Assembly (NCBI GenBank): GCA_944320815.1
Contig: CALUIZ010000013.1
Location: 1-64,000 of the forward strand
DNA: 64,000 nucleotides
Reading direction: 5' to 3'
DNA from: an uncultured Phocaeicola sp.
GTDB lineage: Bacteria > Bacteroidota > Bacteroidia > Bacteroidales > Bacteroidaceae
Below the pieces are notes generated by a model. That model worked only from the letters and a program-made list of their open reading frames with translations, searched no databases and had not been told where the DNA came from. A program made the translations under genes and the position numbers. The stretch's first letter is position 1; every line of letters begins with the position of its first letter. Of the stretch, positions 15,262 to 25,215 are shown in pieces.

Positions 15262-17274
15262 ATGATTGGACAGAAAAGTCGGCTTGTCTGGCTACTGTTG
15301 TTCTTTGTGGCAGGAAGTGGCATATCCATGCTCCGCGCCCAGAATTCAACGGACAGCCTGCAGCATTTGGATGAGGTGTTAGTGACCGCCCGTGCCCTGC
15401 AGAAAGAAATCATTCCGGTGCAGAAGCTTTCGGGGGAAGAGCTCCGACGTCTCGGCTCGCACAATGTGGCCGATGCGTTGCGCTATTTCTCCGGCGTGCA
15501 ACTGAAAGACTACGGAGGCATCGGGGGACTGAAGACCGTCAACATCCGGAGCATGGGCACCAACCATGTGGGAGTGTTTTATGACGGCATCGAACTGGGA
15601 AACGCACAGAACGGGACAGTTGACTTGGGACGCTTCTCATTGGACAATATGGAAAGCGTCACACTTTACAACGGACAGAAAAGCGCAGTGTTCCAGTCGG
15701 CCAAGGATTTCGGTTCGGCCGGAACGGTATACCTCCAGACACGGACACCGAAATTCAGTGAAGAAAAAGATTACAATGTCAAGGCTACATTCAAGACCGG
15801 CTCGTTCGGGGTGGTCAATCCGGCTATACTCTGGGAGCAGAAGCTGAACGACAGACTGGGCAGTTCGTTCAGCGCGGAATATATGTACACTACCGGAAAA
15901 TACAAGTTCCGCTATGCCACAGAAGGCGGATATGACACCACTGCAGTGCGCCAGAACGGAGACGTGAACGCGCTGCGCATTGAACACGGCCTTTACGGAA
16001 ACATGGAAGACGGATACTGGCGTACCAAGCTCTATGCTTATTTCTCCGACAGGGGATATCCGGGAGCGATTGTACGCAACAAGTTCACGCACGAAGACCG
16101 TCAGAAGGATGCCGACTTTTTCGCGCAGGGTATGTTCCGTAAAGATTTCTCGGAACGGTATCACTTCATGGCGAGCGCGAAATATTCATACAATTACCTG
16201 CACTATCTGGCCGACCCCAACCGGGACGAATCGCTGATGTACATCAACAATGTCTACCGCCAGCAGGAAGTGTATGCTTCCACTGCCAACTGTCTGGACC
16301 TGACTTCTTTCTGGAGCCTCAACCTTTCGGTCGACTGGCAATTCAACCTGCTCAATGCGAACCTGAAAGACTTTGTCTATCCGCGCCGGAACACGGGACT
16401 TTTTGCCGCCGCGACCGCTCTGAATTTCGACCGCTTCAAATTGCAGGCCAGTCTGCTGGGCACGTTCGTGTCCGACCGTCTGCGGGAAAAGGGCAACGCC
16501 GCTTCCGACAAGATGGAGTGGACTCCTGCGCTGGTGATGAGCTACCGCCCTTTTAAAAGAATCGGCTTGAATTTCCGTGCGTTCTACAAACGGATTTTCC
16601 GCATGCCTACGCTCAACGACTTATACTATACCTTCGTGGGCAACGCCTATCTTGAACCGGAATATACCGACCAATATAACATAGGTGTAACCTACGAAAA
16701 GCAGTTCCCCAACTTATGGCTGCAACGGATTGAAGTGCAGGCCGATGCCTACTACAATGAAGTGGAAAACAAAATCGTGGCCACTCCTACTTCCAATTTC
16801 TTCCGCTGGACGATGGTCAATCTGGGGGAAGTGGAAATCAGAGGCATTGATGTGGCACTACAAACCGACTGGAAACTGGGGCATGAAGCGTATCTCAGCG
16901 GACGTGTGAACTACACCTACCAGAAAGCGCAGGACTTTACCGACCCTGCCGATGAGTTCTACGGAGGACAGATTCCCTATATTCCCTGGCACAGCGGTTC
17001 GGCGGCCCTCAATCTTTCATGGCGTTCATGGGAAGCAAGCTACAGCTTCATCTACACAGGTGAGCGGTACTCCTCGCAAGCTAACCTGCCGGTCAACTAT
17101 CAGCCTTCGTGGTACACCAGCGACTGTTCCATAGCGAAGAGCCTGCGCATCAACGCCCACGAACTGAAACTCACGCTGGAAGTCAACAATCTGCTGAACC
17201 AACAATATGAAGTCGTTTCCTGCTATCCCATGCCGGGAACAAACTTCAAGTTTATCGCACAATATACATTCTAA
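15262..17274 (+). CDS. btuB: TonB-dependent outer-membrane cobalamin receptor
   Basis: A 670-residue receptor importing cobalamin or related corrinoids across the outer membrane with TonB energy. I start at ATG 15262, which gives a clean signal peptide (LVWLLLFFVAGSGISMLRAQ). A TonB-box-like LDEVLVTA follows, then the plug domain (LSGEELRRLGSHNVADALRYFSG region, with NIRSMGTNHVGVFYDGI), then a 22-strand-type barrel ending FKFIAQYTF with the terminal Phe. The riboswitch in its leader and the three BtuG-like lipoprotein genes behind it make cobalamin by far the most likely substrate. Which corrinoid is preferred cannot be read from sequence. Confidence 0.9.
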   Translation: MIGQKSRLVWLLLFFVAGSGISMLRAQNSTDSLQHLDEVLVTARALQKEIIPVQKLSGEELRRLGSHNVADALRYFSGVQLKDYGGIGGLKTVNIRSMGTNHVGVFYDGIELGNAQNGTVDLGRFSLDNMESVTLYNGQKSAVFQSAKDFGSAGTVYLQTRTPKFSEEKDYNVKATFKTGSFGVVNPAILWEQKLNDRLGSSFSAEYMYTTGKYKFRYATEGGYDTTAVRQNGDVNALRIEHGLYGNMEDGYWRTKLYAYFSDRGYPGAIVRNKFTHEDRQKDADFFAQGMFRKDFSERYHFMASAKYSYNYLHYLADPNRDESLMYINNVYRQQEVYASTANCLDLTSFWSLNLSVDWQFNLLNANLKDFVYPRRNTGLFAAATALNFDRFKLQASLLGTFVSDRLREKGNAASDKMEWTPALVMSYRPFKRIGLNFRAFYKRIFRMPTLNDLYYTFVGNAYLEPEYTDQYNIGVTYEKQFPNLWLQRIEVQADAYYNEVENKIVATPTSNFFRWTMVNLGEVEIRGIDVALQTDWKLGHEAYLSGRVNYTYQKAQDFTDPADEFYGGQIPYIPWHSGSAALNLSWRSWEASYSFIYTGERYSSQANLPVNYQPSWYTSDCSIAKSLRINAHELKLTLEVNNLLNQQYEVVSCYPMPGTNFKFIAQYTF

Positions 17275-17284
17275 ACATACCGAC

Positions 17285-19363
17285 ATGAAAACCGAAAAGT
17301 TTCAGCTCATATCATTGTTTCTGGTGGTTCTGGCCACCGGCTGCCGGAAAGAACTGCCTGTGCTCGATTCCGAAAGAGAATTCGTGGCCTATCCCACCGA
17401 CCCGCAGCGCATCGAAGGGTTCTTCCTGCTGAACGAGGGGAATATGGGAAGCAACAAATGCACGATCGACTTCTTCAACGCGCGGGGAGGATATTATCTG
17501 CGCAACATTTATCCGGAAAGCAACCCCCACATCGTAAAGGAACTGGGTGATGTGGGCAACGACATACAGATACACGACGGAAAGCTGTATGTGGTGGTCA
17601 ACTGCTCGCACTTCGTGGAAATGATGGACGTACGTACGGCAAAGCATCTTGGAAGCGTGAACATAACCAATTGCCGCTACATTACATTCAACGGCGACAA
17701 GGCATACGTCAGTTCGTATGCCGGACCGGTACAGATTGATCCGGAGGCGCGTCCGGGAAAAATCGTGGAGTTCGACACGAATACGCTCCAGATTACCCGT
17801 GAGGTGGTGGTGGGCTACCAGCCGGAAGAGATGGTCATCACCGGAGGGCGTCTGTATGTGGCTAATTCGGGAGGCTACCGCTATCCGAATTATGACCGCA
17901 CCGTATCCGTGATTGACCTTAAAACTTTCCAGGTGGTCAACACGATTGATGTGGCCATCAACCTTCACCGTATGGAACTGGACAGAAGAGGAAGGATTTA
18001 TGTCTCTTCACGTGGAGACTACTACGGAACAGGGTCTGACATTTATGTCATCGACACCTCCACCGAAACCGTAACCGGAAACCTGGGAATCCCCGCCAAC
18101 GAAATGTGGATGGACGGAGATTCCATTTACATCACTTCCGCCGAATGGAGCTATACGGGCGGAAAGAATGAAATCAGATACCTCATTTATGATACGGCAC
18201 AGGAAAGAACGGTGTCGGACAACTTCATCACCGACGGGACGGACAAGGAAATCCGGCTTCCCTACGGAGTGGCGGTGAACCCGGAGACGAAGGAAATCTA
18301 TGTGAGCGATGCCACCGACTATGTCACTCCCGGCTATCTTTATTGCTTCACTCCTGACGGAAAGAAGCAATGGAGCGTGCGCACGGGCGACATTCCGGCG
18401 CATTTCGCCTTCACTACCGAAGAGTTCTACTACAACAGCACTCCGCAGGAAACCACTTCCTCGGCATACATCACGAAAGTGCTTGAATATATGCCGGCTC
18501 CGGGACAGTTTGTCAATACGATGCCGGAATATGAAGAAGGCGACACGCAGGATGACATGAACCGGAAAGCACTCGAAGCCATCGGAAACGACCGGCGCGG
18601 CATGGTGTCATTAGGAGGATATGGAGGATACATCACCGTGGGATTCGACCACCGGATTGAGAACAGGCCGGGACTGAAAGACTTCCGTGTGCTGGGCAAT
18701 GCCTTTTCCGGTGCGTCCACCGTCAGAAGCGGAGGAAGCTATGAACCGGGAATCATCCAGGTGGCACTCGATGAGGACAAGGACGGAAAGGCCGACGGCG
18801 GAGTCTGGTATGAGATTGCCGGAAGCGCGCATCGGGATGTCACGCAAGAGTCATGGTACGGGACGGCCCAAAACGCCGGAAACGACATGAACTTCTACAC
18901 GGATTATGAAATCACTTACTACGCGCCGGAAACGGAACCTGTAGGCGACTATGAAAACTATATCCGATGGGAAGACAACAAAGGCGGCCAAGGATATGTC
19001 GCCAAGAATATATACCACTCACAGACCTATTATCCGCAATGGATTACGGAACGTGAACTGAAGTTCAGGGAAAGCCGCCTTCCACAAAACGGCATCGATG
19101 AAAGCGGGAAGGGAACCTATTACGTGCTTTATCCGTTTGCCTTCGGCTATGCGGACAATGCCGTGAATTCCGGCGATGAGTCGGCCATCGACATTGACTG
19201 GGCCGTGGATGCCGACGGGAACAAGGTTTCGCTTCCGGGAATTGACCTCATCCGAATCTATACTGGAGTACACCAGCAGAACGGGTGGATAGGCGAATGC
19301 TCTACGGAAGTCCTCGGAGTGGAAGACCTTCATCTGTTGGGAGAGGAAATAGCGACAAGGTAA
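17285..19363 (+). CDS. BtuG-like beta-propeller surface lipoprotein with extra C-terminal domain
   Basis: A 692-residue lipoprotein (start ATG 17285; signal LFLVVLATGC). Residues about 45-390 are a seven-bladed YncE/DUF5074-type propeller (GFFLLNEGNMGSNKCTIDF, then repeated blade motifs such as GGRLYVANSGG and YVSSRGDY). The remaining 300 residues form a separate beta domain (DHRIENRPGLKDF, VALDEDKDGKADGGVWYEI, with an Asp-rich, possibly calcium-binding loop), as often seen in Bacteroides proteins annotated as cell surface proteins. BtuG is a known surface lipoprotein that captures B12 and caps BtuB. Here it follows the receptor gene by 10 nt, supporting the same role. The function of the C-terminal part is unknown. 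Confidence 0.75.
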   Translation: MKTEKFQLISLFLVVLATGCRKELPVLDSEREFVAYPTDPQRIEGFFLLNEGNMGSNKCTIDFFNARGGYYLRNIYPESNPHIVKELGDVGNDIQIHDGKLYVVVNCSHFVEMMDVRTAKHLGSVNITNCRYITFNGDKAYVSSYAGPVQIDPEARPGKIVEFDTNTLQITREVVVGYQPEEMVITGGRLYVANSGGYRYPNYDRTVSVIDLKTFQVVNTIDVAINLHRMELDRRGRIYVSSRGDYYGTGSDIYVIDTSTETVTGNLGIPANEMWMDGDSIYITSAEWSYTGGKNEIRYLIYDTAQERTVSDNFITDGTDKEIRLPYGVAVNPETKEIYVSDATDYVTPGYLYCFTPDGKKQWSVRTGDIPAHFAFTTEEFYYNSTPQETTSSAYITKVLEYMPAPGQFVNTMPEYEEGDTQDDMNRKALEAIGNDRRGMVSLGGYGGYITVGFDHRIENRPGLKDFRVLGNAFSGASTVRSGGSYEPGIIQVALDEDKDGKADGGVWYEIAGSAHRDVTQESWYGTAQNAGNDMNFYTDYEITYYAPETEPVGDYENYIRWEDNKGGQGYVAKNIYHSQTYYPQWITERELKFRESRLPQNGIDESGKGTYYVLYPFAFGYADNAVNSGDESAIDIDWAVDADGNKVSLPGIDLIRIYTGVHQQNGWIGECSTEVLGVEDLHLLGEEIATR

Positions 19364-19484
19364 CAGCGACAAAACAACATTAGTGTACAAGCAGGTTCAA
19401 AAACAGAAAAGAATCTGCGAGGGAAAGGGACACGCTTTTGGGAACATTGTCATATTAATATAAACATCTAAAAATCAAAACAAA

Positions 19485-20915
19485 ATGAAAAAGTTATTCA
19501 AAGTTTTGGCTCTTTTTGTAGCCGTCGGCCTGGTTGGCTGTAGTAAGGATGAGGTTCCGAATCCGGATGGAGACGATACCGGACTTTCCGGTGAACCTGC
19601 ATTCAGTCTGACTGGAGAAACAGACGAAACGCTCTCTCATGTGCTGGTTTCCGGCGAGCAGTACACAGTGGCGTTCCAGGCGGAAAATGTGAATGTCACC
19701 GCAAGCGGACTGCCGGAAGGCTGGACAACGACAATTGACGAGGAGGCGGGAAATATCGTTGTTACAGCACCTGCCGAGGGAGAAGGGGAAAGCGATGCGA
19801 CTCTTCGGGTAACCGCGACGGGAGCGGATGCACAGACCCTTACGGCAGATGTGGATTTTCACTATGTGGCAACTTTCGATGATCCGGAGGGGACATTCGT
19901 ATTGAACGAAGGAAACATGACCACAGAGAACGGTTCGCTCATCTACATTACTCCGCAAGGCTATGTGGTGAACAACGTATACAGACGGGTGAACGGCACG
20001 TATCTGGGAAACGTGACGCAGGACATGTATTTCCACGACGGAAAGATTTATATCATCTCCCAGAACGGAGACACAAATCCTACAGGTTCTTCGTTTGAGA
20101 ATGACGGGATGCTTGTGGTGGCGGACGTGCGTACTTTAAAGAAAATAAAGGCTTATTCAAAAGAGGACCTTGCCGGACTGGACTGGCCGACTCATATTGC
20201 CGTGCCTGATGAACAGCATGTGTATATCCGTGACAACAAGGGAGTGTGGCGACTGAACATGGACGACACTTCACTGGCTTTTGTGGAAGGCTCTGAAGGC
20301 GCGCCGAAGTCACGGTTTGCGGTTGTGAACGGAAAAGTGTACACTTATTATAACACTTCATACAATCTACCGGGACTTTATGAAATCAATGAGACCGGCG
20401 GCACCAAGTTGTCCCTCACAAAATTCGATGGAATAACAGGCATAGCTGCATCTTCCGACAATGAACTTTGGATAATGAGTGCGCTTACCTTCGGTGAAAG
20501 GTATATCGGAAAATACAATCCGGATGACAAGGTTCTAAAGACGAATGTAATCAGTGAAGAAGCCAATGAAGCCTACAACTGCACGTTCGCCGCTCACGGC
20601 AACATCATTTATTATGCCAGCGGGACCTCCATCTATCGCGTGAACTTCAACCCGGAGAACACAGACAAAGGTCCGCAGGACGAAATGCTTGTCGACCTTT
20701 CCAACCTCGATGACAACGCAAGAGAACTCTACAATGGTCTGGGAGTCCATCCTGTAACGGGACACGTATATGTCAACACAATCAAAGGGGTAGGGAATTT
20801 CTTCACGACCAACTCCATCTGGGAGTTTGACTTTGACGCAAATCCGGACACTCCGGTACACAGGTTTGACAATTATACCCGCTTCCCGGCCGGAGCATTC
20901 TTCAACGATAAATGA
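19485..20915 (+). CDS. DUF5074-type propeller lipoprotein, second in B12 operon
   Basis: A 476-residue lipoprotein with signal VLALFVAVGLVGC. Residues about 35-130 look like an Ig-like beta domain (FQAENVNVTASGLPEGW). The rest is a propeller beginning GTFVLNEGNMTTENGSLIYI, the same signature as the first blade of the two flanking proteins. It is likely exposed on the surface and may bind a corrinoid or help load the receptor. A gap of 121 nt separates it from the previous gene and 27 nt from the next, so it probably shares riboswitch control. Assignment by family resemblance and context. Confidence 0.7.
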   Translation: MKKLFKVLALFVAVGLVGCSKDEVPNPDGDDTGLSGEPAFSLTGETDETLSHVLVSGEQYTVAFQAENVNVTASGLPEGWTTTIDEEAGNIVVTAPAEGEGESDATLRVTATGADAQTLTADVDFHYVATFDDPEGTFVLNEGNMTTENGSLIYITPQGYVVNNVYRRVNGTYLGNVTQDMYFHDGKIYIISQNGDTNPTGSSFENDGMLVVADVRTLKKIKAYSKEDLAGLDWPTHIAVPDEQHVYIRDNKGVWRLNMDDTSLAFVEGSEGAPKSRFAVVNGKVYTYYNTSYNLPGLYEINETGGTKLSLTKFDGITGIAASSDNELWIMSALTFGERYIGKYNPDDKVLKTNVISEEANEAYNCTFAAHGNIIYYASGTSIYRVNFNPENTDKGPQDEMLVDLSNLDDNARELYNGLGVHPVTGHVYVNTIKGVGNFFTTNSIWEFDFDANPDTPVHRFDNYTRFPAGAFFNDK

Positions 20916-20942
20916 CAATATAACTAATACATCTCTTGACTT

Positions 20943-22211
20943 ATGAAAAAGATATACGTCTTATTCTTGACTTGTGCGTTGCTGGTTGCCTGCAACGATG
21001 AAAACGTGGAAAACTCCGGTTCTGGAAGCAGCGTTCCGGAAACTTCCCTCAGCGGTTATGCCGACCCGAACGGAATACTGATACTCAACCAAGGAACCTA
21101 TACGCTTGAAAATGCCTTCCTCTCCTATCTCGCTCCTGACGGGACGATAGAGGCAGACGCTTACAGAAACGCAAACGGAACGGAACTGGGGAATGATGGT
21201 GTAGGTCTCTATATGCGCGACGGGAAACTATATATTCTGTGTAATGACTGGCGAAAGGTCGAAGGCAAAGAAAACAATGACGGACTTCTGGTCATAGCGA
21301 ATGCGGAAACTCTGCAGAAAGAGAAATCGTTCAGAAGGGAAAAGATGAAGTTCGCCCATCCGATAAACGATGTGCAGGAAGAAGTGGACGAAAGCATGAG
21401 AGGCATCGCCGCATTGGACGAACGCAACATATTCATCATAGCGCAGGGGGTGCTCCGTTTTGACAGTACTACCGGAGAACTGAACCTCATGGAGGGAGCA
21501 TACGAAATAGGCAATAAGGGATCGGCCAACACCGTGGAATCGACAGTCTCTCCGAGAGGCATGCTCACCGCAGGCGATTGTCTGTATGCCGCTGCCGGAG
21601 GTTTCTGGTCTTCAACCGCACTCCTTGAATTTGCAAAAGGGAAAGATGAAGTGAACCGCCGGCTTGAACTGGGGAAAGGGGACCAGATAAGCGGGATGTG
21701 TCTTACGGATGACGGAACATTGGTCGTAGGTACATACACCAGAGGGAAGGATACGGGTTATCTTTACTTCATTGACTTGGAAAGCTGGTCTGTAAAAGAA
21801 CAGAAAAACATCCCGGCCAACATCTCGGCAGGTTCGGGCGACACTTCCGGAATCACGTATCTGAACGGCTGCATTTATTTTACGGGAGCGGAAGAAACAG
21901 AGTTCACCTCAGTGCTGAACACCACCGTCAGTCGCTATTCGATTGCCACGGGGAAAGTGGAAAAAGACGTCATCAACATCAAAGCTGACGCGCCGTCTGC
22001 CGAGTATCTGGACTGCTGTCCCGTGGCAGACCCGGCCACCGGCCGCCTTTACGTGGCGGCATCCGACACGAGAATGGAAGGCCAAGTCCCCAATTCGCAC
22101 TTGCTGGTTTACGATTGCAGCGGGGAGAAACCCCAATTCATACGGAGCATACCCAACGTCACTCATTATGTGAACGGCATCTACCCAATGTCAAGATTCT
22201 CAAATAATTGA
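20943..22211 (+). CDS. Propeller lipoprotein, third in B12 operon
   Basis: A 422-residue lipoprotein with signal YVLFLTCALLVAC. The propeller begins GILILNQGTYTLENAFLSYL, matching the two preceding proteins in the first blade but diverged elsewhere (a charged insertion EKMKFAHPINDVQEEVDES). It ends the B12 operon. Three tandem paralogues suggest either different corrinoid preferences or a stacked surface complex on BtuB; neither can be decided here. Confidence 0.68.
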   Translation: MKKIYVLFLTCALLVACNDENVENSGSGSSVPETSLSGYADPNGILILNQGTYTLENAFLSYLAPDGTIEADAYRNANGTELGNDGVGLYMRDGKLYILCNDWRKVEGKENNDGLLVIANAETLQKEKSFRREKMKFAHPINDVQEEVDESMRGIAALDERNIFIIAQGVLRFDSTTGELNLMEGAYEIGNKGSANTVESTVSPRGMLTAGDCLYAAAGGFWSSTALLEFAKGKDEVNRRLELGKGDQISGMCLTDDGTLVVGTYTRGKDTGYLYFIDLESWSVKEQKNIPANISAGSGDTSGITYLNGCIYFTGAEETEFTSVLNTTVSRYSIATGKVEKDVINIKADAPSAEYLDCCPVADPATGRLYVAASDTRMEGQVPNSHLLVYDCSGEKPQFIRSIPNVTHYVNGIYPMSRFSNN

Positions 22212-22298
22212 GAATTGTCTGAAATTTTTGCGGAAAAGTGTAGGAGAAACACTATAAATGTTTATATTTGCCATTGATAACTCATTAACAACATTACC

Positions 22299-24278
22299 AT
22301 GAACAAACACTTAGCCTTTCTCTCAGCACTGGCCATCACAGCAGGGCTGAATCTGAATGCCCAGAACGTCAACCAGCTGACGGTGCAGACAAACAAAATC
22401 GGCGCGGAAATCCAACCTACCATGTATGGACATTTTTTCGAAGACATCAATTTCGGTGCTGACGGAGGACTGTATGCAGAACTCGTCAAGAACCGTTCGT
22501 TTGAATTCCCTCAGAACCTGATGGGATGGGACACCTTCGGAAACGTCACTCTGCAGAATGACGGGCCGTTTGAGCGCAACCCCCATTATGTACGTCTGGG
22601 GAACCCCGGACATGCGCACAAGCGTACGGGAATCGAGAACGAAGGTTTCTTCGGCATCGGAATCAAAGCTGACGAACCTTACCGCTTCAGCGTATGGGCC
22701 CGCGGAGAGAACCAGAAAATCAGAGTGGAACTGATAGACAATGCATCTATGGGAGAGACTCAGGTTATTACTTCAAAAGACCTGACCGTCAACTCGAAAG
22801 AATGGAAAAAGTATGAGGTAATACTCACTCCGAAAGCTACTTTTGCCAAAGCTCATCTCCGTATCTTCCTGGCTTCATCTGGAACCGTGGATTTGGAACA
22901 CGTTTCGCTGTTCCCGGTCAATACATGGAAAAACCGCGAAAACGGCTTGCGTAAAGACCTGGTGCAGGCGCTGCTCGACACGAAGCCGGGCATTTTCCGC
23001 TTCCCCGGAGGATGTATCGTGGAAGGAACGGACATTGAAGACCGCTACCAGTGGAAAAATTCGGTAGGTCCTGTAGAAAACCGTCCCTTGAACTCCAACC
23101 GTTGGGAATATACTTTCCCGCACCGTTTCTATCCCGACTATCACCAGACATACGGAATGGGATTCTTCGAACTCTTCCAACTGGCTGAAGACTTGGGAGC
23201 GGAGCCGTTGCCTGTGGTCAATTGCGGTCTTGCATGCCAATACCAGAACAATACACCCGACGCACATGTCAAAGTGGAAGATTTGGGCAGCTATATACAG
23301 GATGCACTTGACCTGATTGAATTCGCCAACGGAAGCACTGACACCGAATGGGGAAAACTCCGTGCGGACATGGGGCATCCGGAACCGTTCAACCTGAAGT
23401 TCATCGGTGTAGGAAACGAGCAATGGGGACCTGAATATCCGGAACGCCTGAAACTGTTCGTTGAGGCTATCCGTAAGGCATATCCGGACATCAAGATTAT
23501 CGGCTCATCCGGACCGAACTCGGAAGGAAAGGATTTTGATTATCTTTGGCCGGAAATGAGAAAGCTGAAGGTGGATCTGGTGGATGAACACTTCTACCGC
23601 CCGGAAGACTGGTTCCTGAAGTCAGGAAGCCGCTATGACAATTACGACCGGAAGGGCCCGAAGGTATTCGCGGGAGAATATGCCTGTCACGGAAAAGGAA
23701 AGAAATGGAATCATTTCCATGCCTCATTGCTGGAAGCCGCTTTCCTTACGGGAGTGGAACGCAATGCCGATGTGGTTCACATGGCGACTTATGCTCCGCT
23801 GCTGGCCCACGTGGAAGGATGGCAGTGGCGCCCGGACTTGATCTGGTTCGACAATCTCCGTTCGGTACGCACATGCAGCTGGTATGTACAGTCCATCTAC
23901 GGACACAACCGGGGCACGAATGTGGTTCCTCTGACAATGGACAAGAAACCGGTGAGCGGACAGGAAGGACAGAACGGGCTCTTCGCCAGTGCTGTATGGG
24001 ATGAACCGACCCAGACATATATCGTGAAGGTAGTCAACACTTCCGACAAAGTACAGAAGCTGAATCTGGAATTCGCCGGACTGAAAAAATCGTTCCAACT
24101 GACCGACGGCAAATGCACCACGCTTCATTGCGACAACCCGGAGGCAGAAAACACACTGGACGAACCGAACAGGATTGTTCCGAAAGAAACTTCCGTCAGC
24201 ATTGAGGGGAACGCACTGGATACGGAAATCGGCCCGATGACGTTCGCTATGTACAAGTTCGTAAAGTCAAAGAAATAA
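22299..24278 (+). CDS. GH51 alpha-L-arabinofuranosidase
   Basis: A 659-residue secreted enzyme releasing terminal arabinofuranose from arabinan or arabinoxylan. After a signal peptide (HLAFLSALAITAGLNLNAQ) and a GH51 N-terminal strand (PTMYGHFFEDINFGADGG), a CBM4-like insert (about 80-205) precedes the TIM barrel. The acid/base is Glu374 in GVGNEQWGP and the nucleophile Glu460 in FAGEYACHG, followed by the C-terminal beta domain. It stands alone between the B12 operon and a strong terminator. Substrate specificity is not visible from sequence. Confidence 0.93.
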   Translation: MNKHLAFLSALAITAGLNLNAQNVNQLTVQTNKIGAEIQPTMYGHFFEDINFGADGGLYAELVKNRSFEFPQNLMGWDTFGNVTLQNDGPFERNPHYVRLGNPGHAHKRTGIENEGFFGIGIKADEPYRFSVWARGENQKIRVELIDNASMGETQVITSKDLTVNSKEWKKYEVILTPKATFAKAHLRIFLASSGTVDLEHVSLFPVNTWKNRENGLRKDLVQALLDTKPGIFRFPGGCIVEGTDIEDRYQWKNSVGPVENRPLNSNRWEYTFPHRFYPDYHQTYGMGFFELFQLAEDLGAEPLPVVNCGLACQYQNNTPDAHVKVEDLGSYIQDALDLIEFANGSTDTEWGKLRADMGHPEPFNLKFIGVGNEQWGPEYPERLKLFVEAIRKAYPDIKIIGSSGPNSEGKDFDYLWPEMRKLKVDLVDEHFYRPEDWFLKSGSRYDNYDRKGPKVFAGEYACHGKGKKWNHFHASLLEAAFLTGVERNADVVHMATYAPLLAHVEGWQWRPDLIWFDNLRSVRTCSWYVQSIYGHNRGTNVVPLTMDKKPVSGQEGQNGLFASAVWDEPTQTYIVKVVNTSDKVQKLNLEFAGLKKSFQLTDGKCTTLHCDNPEAENTLDEPNRIVPKETSVSIEGNALDTEIGPMTFAMYKFVKSKK

Positions 24279-24298
24279 TCCTACAAGACACAGGAAAT

Positions 24299-24344
24299 GG
24301 ACAAAATCCGCCGCCGTGACAAACACGGACGGCGGATTTTGTCC
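24299..24344 (+). terminator. Strong rho-independent terminator after GH51
   Basis: A long hairpin: GGACAAAATCCGCCG pairs with CGGCGGATTTTGTCC around a CCGTG/CACGG core (one bulge), loop ACAAA. The A/T-rich outer stem lets it work in both directions, also ending the small minus-strand gene at 24369. Confidence 0.88.
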
Positions 24345-24368
24345 ATTTTATACACTCAAACATTCCGT

Positions 24369-24488
24369 CTACCATTCTCCATACGTGCAAAGGCGATATC
24401 CCAGAAACAAAAGATAGCCGCACGAAAGAAGCAACATCGTCGCGACAATCCCCCAAGCTTTCCATCTGTCATTTGAACCAGTCTGCAT
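24369..24488 (-). CDS. Possible 39-residue membrane peptide
   Basis: A short frame on the minus strand encodes a peptide starting MQTGSNDRWKAWG, with one hydrophobic segment (IVATMLLLSCGYLFLG) and a polar end YRLCTYGEW. A purine-rich AAAAAAGGGACTG precedes the ATG. The basic residues before the helix suggest an N-in orientation. It lies between two features in an otherwise empty 490-nt gap. Real translation is uncertain; no family is recognised. Confidence 0.4.
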   Translation of the reverse strand: MQTGSNDRWKAWGIVATMLLLSCGYLLFLGYRLCTYGEW

Positions 24489-24765
24489 TTTCAGTCCCTT
24501 TTTTATTGAGACATCAAAGTTTGCCTTTTCATATGACAAAACGATGAAAAACAGATGACTTGTACATGAAAATCTCTCCTTTCCTGAAAATCCCTTAACA
24601 CCGAATGAGAGACTATTAATTCATGTTATAAAACATAATTTTCCCATGAAAACGCTTGCAGATAACCGGAAAGTCCGTATCTTTGCAACGTGTTTTTCAT
24701 AGTATTAGATTTTAAGGTTAACAAAGGTTGGAGTACAGCGGTACTCCTTTTTTTATGTCCGCACG

Positions 24766-25104
24766 TCATTTCGTCTGAGTATAGCCGTCCGCTTTCAGCA
24801 AATCAATGACCCGCTGTTTCAATTCTCCCTGAATCAGAATCTCCCCGTCCTTCACGGAACCTCCCACGCCGCATTTCGTCTTCAGCAATCGCCCCAGTTC
24901 CTTCAGGTCGTCTTCCCGGCCTGTGAATCCGGATACAACAGTCACCGTCTTTCCTCCACGCCCCTTCTTTTCGATATTCACGCGCAGCTTCTGCCTGTCC
25001 TTTTCAGGAGTTGCCTCCTCTTCCTCCGCCCCGTCGTCATAGCGGAAATCGGGGTTGGTCGAATACACGATGTTCAGGCGGTCTTTCCAGTCATTCTTCT
25101 TCAT
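24766..25104 (-). CDS. yciH: SUI1/YciH-family translation factor
   Basis: A 112-residue protein of the eIF1/SUI1 fold, thought to influence start-codon selection. The N-terminal 45 residues are charged and flexible (GAEEEEATPEKDRQ). The SUI1 domain follows: KGRGGKTVTVVSGF (the conserved basic GGK-x-VT loop), LKELGRLLKTKCGVGGSVKDGEILIQG and a last helix. All family signatures are present. Monocistronic. Confidence 0.9.
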   Translation of the reverse strand: MKKNDWKDRLNIVYSTNPDFRYDDGAEEEEATPEKDRQKLRVNIEKKGRGGKTVTVVSGFTGREDDLKELGRLLKTKCGVGGSVKDGEILIQGELKQRVIDLLKADGYTQTK

Positions 25105-25215
25105 GTCAAAATATCTTTAAATGCTCAAAGGTAAGAACATTTTTTATTATTCCCTTTATTCGTTTGCGGATAAAAGCGTATTTTTGCAATGATGAACTGT
25201 TATTGAATAAACGAT

